Shown here piece after piece: positions 62,251 to 64,000 of a DNA stretch of 64,000 bases. The stretch spans positions 372,001 to 436,000 of the forward strand of contig NZ_SEWG01000004.1 of the NCBI RefSeq assembly GCF_004168255.1, read 5' to 3'. Made by a program: the position numbers and the translations under genes. The stretch's first letter is position 1. Each line of letters starts with the position of its first letter. This DNA is from Mucilaginibacter terrigena (lineage in GTDB: Bacteria; Bacteroidota; Bacteroidia; Sphingobacteriales; Sphingobacteriaceae). Under the pieces are notes generated by a model, which worked only from the letters and a program-made list of their open reading frames with translations, did not search any database and was not told the origin of the DNA.

Positions 62251-64000
62251 ATTTATGGTTCTTGTTCCAGCCTATCTTCATTTTGCCGTTCTCTTCGTGG
62301 GCGCGGATGTGCAGCACAATTCCCTTAAAACGTTTTTTAGCCAGTTCGGCCTTATCGGTTATCAGGCTATCCTTCCCTGGGTTGCGTAAGGGGATATCAA
62401 GCGCGATATCGGTGCCTTTGGTTAGCCCGTAAACACCGGCCACATCTACATTAAGTACGCTGCTGCTTACCTGCATAGGTTTAATGGTTATCATATCGCC
62501 GTTTACCACAAAGTGCGCATCCAGTTTGGGTATGGTAATATTCTTCAGATCGCGAAACGGAAACGCGAATTTACCCACACCCATCAGCGGTTTAAAGTTT
62601 ATTAAAGCGGCATCCTGCAGGTTAAGATCGAGCGTGCCTTTAATAGAATGCGGCACCAGGTTACCCGCATCGGTTACGCCGCCGGTAATATTTGTTTTGG
62701 CCGATAAAAACCCTTTCAGGTTCTCGGCGGTAAAATCCTGTAATCCGAAATTGTTAAACGCGTAAAAAAACTCGCGCATGTTCACATGGCTAACTGTGGT
62801 ATTTACGGCAAAGTTGTTAAGCGATTTGCCTTGCATCACCTTACCGTTTATGCGTAACGAGCCACCCGCATGCTTCACGCCTATATTTTTGATGATGATA
62901 CCGTCTTCGGTGGTGATCAGGTCGGCAGTGGCATCAGTAGCCAGGAACTTTTTGTAGTAAACTTTGGCCACATTCATGTGCATCTCGGCCTTGCCGCGTT
63001 CCAGCACGTTGCTTAATTGGTCGACTATATTGCCGCTGTTGGCCCTGCTTTTTGTGACCGGCGCACCCTTACGCTGCCCCAGGAAGCCTATAAACTCGCC
63101 CAGATACAATTGCGGGCTGCGGATTTGCCAGGTAAGCAATATCTTTTCGGGGGCGTTGTAGTACAGGTTTAAAAAGTTATTCACCCGCCCCTCCATGGTT
63201 ACAATGCTGCGGCCGCTTTGCAGGCGGATGTTATTCAGCACCAGGTCGTCGCCAACAAAATTGAGCGAGATAGAATTGTTCTTTAATTTAAGGTTTCGCG
63301 GCAGGTAATAAATATCGGTATTACGCAGGTTGATGGATCCTCGGATGATGGGCTTGTTTATCTTGTAGTCTATAATATCGGCCGTATACCGCAGGTTCAT
63401 ATCCGCTGTGCCGTTACTAAATTTGGCTACATTATCCTCCAAAAACCAGTTCAAATCAGCCGCCGGGAAATTCGATTTGAAATTGCCTGTGGCAATTGGT
63501 TTTATAAGGTTAATAATGCTGCCGGTATCAATGGTAAAAGGTAAATGGTTATAGCTTCCCTTAAGCCCAATAAGCTTAATGGCTGAGTTATCATCGCCAA
63601 AACCTTTATCCTTTACGTAGTTATTGGTAAATATCCCGTCGAAGCTGCAATCGTCCAGTTCGCCGCCGGGGATTGTTATTTTGCTATCCTTCACCTTAGC
63701 GGTTACATAAAGCTTAGGGCCGCCATCGGTGCCGCCAAAACTGCCGTCGAGCCGGCAGGTAACATCCATTGGCTTGCTGATGTTAAAGCGGTTAAGCACC
63801 TGGGTAATATTTGGCGCCAGTAATGCTGATGCCCGTCGCCATAGTATCTGGTCGGCAACGATATTTATCGTAAAGTTTGGCGATGGTTTATCCGCTGTGG
63901 CAAAAACGGCGTTTATTTTAAACGGAGAATCGCCGATATTGAGTGGCAGTACCGATACATTTATTTTGCCTGTCTTTTCGTTGTAACCGGCATTAAAATC
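62249..64000 (-). CDS. AsmA-like protein, C-terminal part (5' end beyond the right edge)
   Basis: The reading frame is open from 62,249 to the window edge, so at least 583 C-terminal residues are present and the start is missing; an internal GTG at 63,799 is not the real start. The sequence is repetitive beta-strand with many Asn, Asp, Gly and Lys, for example LKGSYNHLPFTIDTGSIINL, GGSLRINGKVMQGKSLNNFA and TVSHVNMREFFYAFNNFGLQ. This matches the AsmA/TamB-like proteins, which form long beta-helical grooves that carry lipids between membranes and are anchored by an N-terminal helix (not seen here). A conserved end (PLRNPGKDSLI) is near the C-terminus. Substrate and partners are unknown. Confidence 0.85.
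   Translation of the reverse strand, partial: DFNAGYNEKTGKINVSVLPLNIGDSPFKINAVFATADKPSPNFTINIVADQILWRRASALLAPNITQVLNRFNISKPMDVTCRLDGSFGGTDGGPKLYVTAKVKDSKITIPGGELDDCSFDGIFTNNYVKDKGFGDDNSAIKLIGLKGSYNHLPFTIDTGSIINLIKPIATGNFKSNFPAADLNWFLEDNVAKFSNGTADMNLRYTADIIDYKINKPIIRGSINLRNTDIYYLPRNLKLKNNSISLNFVGDDLVLNNIRLQSGRSIVTMEGRVNNFLNLYYNAPEKILLTWQIRSPQLYLGEFIGFLGQRKGAPVTKSRANSGNIVDQLSNVLERGKAEMHMNVAKVYYKKFLATDATADLITTEDGIIIKNIGVKHAGGSLRINGKVMQGKSLNNFAVNTTVSHVNMREFFYAFNNFGLQDFTAENLKGFLSAKTNITGGVTDAGNLVPHSIKGTLDLNLQDAALINFKPLMGVGKFAFPFRDLKNITIPKLDAHFVVNGDMITIKPMQVSSSVLNVDVAGVYGLTKGTDIALDIPLRNPGKDSLITDKAELAKKRFKGIVLHIRAHEENGKMKIGWNKNHK

Overview
The window looks like chromosomal DNA of a member of the Bacteroidota, most likely family Sphingobacteriaceae (Mucilaginibacter-like). 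The evidence is: the RpoB, RpoC and EF-Tu sequences; candidate promoters of the Bacteroidota type (-7 element TAnnTTTG with a TTTG-like -33); almost no Shine-Dalgarno sequences except at rpsU and raiA; DUF3467 and DUF2723 proteins; and tRNA genes without an encoded CCA end. The genus is an inference.

Region 1 (1-19,503, minus strand) is an exopolysaccharide locus. A candidate promoter at 19,473-19,503 precedes a Wza-like export lipoprotein and a Wzc-like tyrosine autokinase. These are followed by a UDP-HexNAc dehydrogenase, a UDP-uronate epimerase, a large three-module nucleotidyltransferase/P-loop protein, a Wzx flippase, a Wzy polymerase, two hexapeptide acyltransferases, at least three glycosyltransferases, an ADH-Gfo/Idh/MocA fusion, WecB and a heparinase II/III-type lyase. 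The locus continues beyond the left edge. Together these genes suggest an acylated, uronate- and/or ManNAc-type-containing polymer made by the Wzx/Wzy route. No initiating phosphoglycosyltransferase is visible.

Region 2 (19,677-25,914) is mainly core metabolism and tRNA modification: an S4 protein, dapD, a glycosyltransferase, a TsaC/Sua5 protein, the CCA-adding enzyme, a pRiA4b ORF-3-like acidic protein and miaA. Region 3 (26,305-29,566) holds rfbA, rfbD and fcl (deoxysugar nucleotides) and a DUF3467 protein. Region 4 (29,636-43,112, minus strand) is the information-processing supercluster tRNA-Thr/Tyr/Gly/Thr - tuf - tRNA-Trp - secE - nusG - rplKAJL - rpoBC. Region 5 (43,355-51,461) holds rpsU - tyrosine recombinase - raiA, an M1 peptidase, an ArsC/Spx-like protein, a YoeB-type toxin-antitoxin pair, pth, rplY, prs and tRNA-Gln. 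Region 6 (51,673-64,000) holds a giant DUF2723 membrane protein, accA, a GH43 glycosidase, small lipoproteins, an unusual YidD-TPR fusion and an AsmA-like protein cut by the right edge.

The most unusual feature is a series of about fourteen intergenic elements. Most consist of two arms in inverted orientation, and each arm is a short run of imperfect 7-bp (in two cases 8-bp) words. The word differs between elements while the architecture stays the same. The elements sit almost only between co-oriented genes, including between rpoB and rpoC, rplL and rpoB, nusG and rplK, and between tRNAs of one transcript. Some run into start or stop codons. I do not recognise a named family for them.
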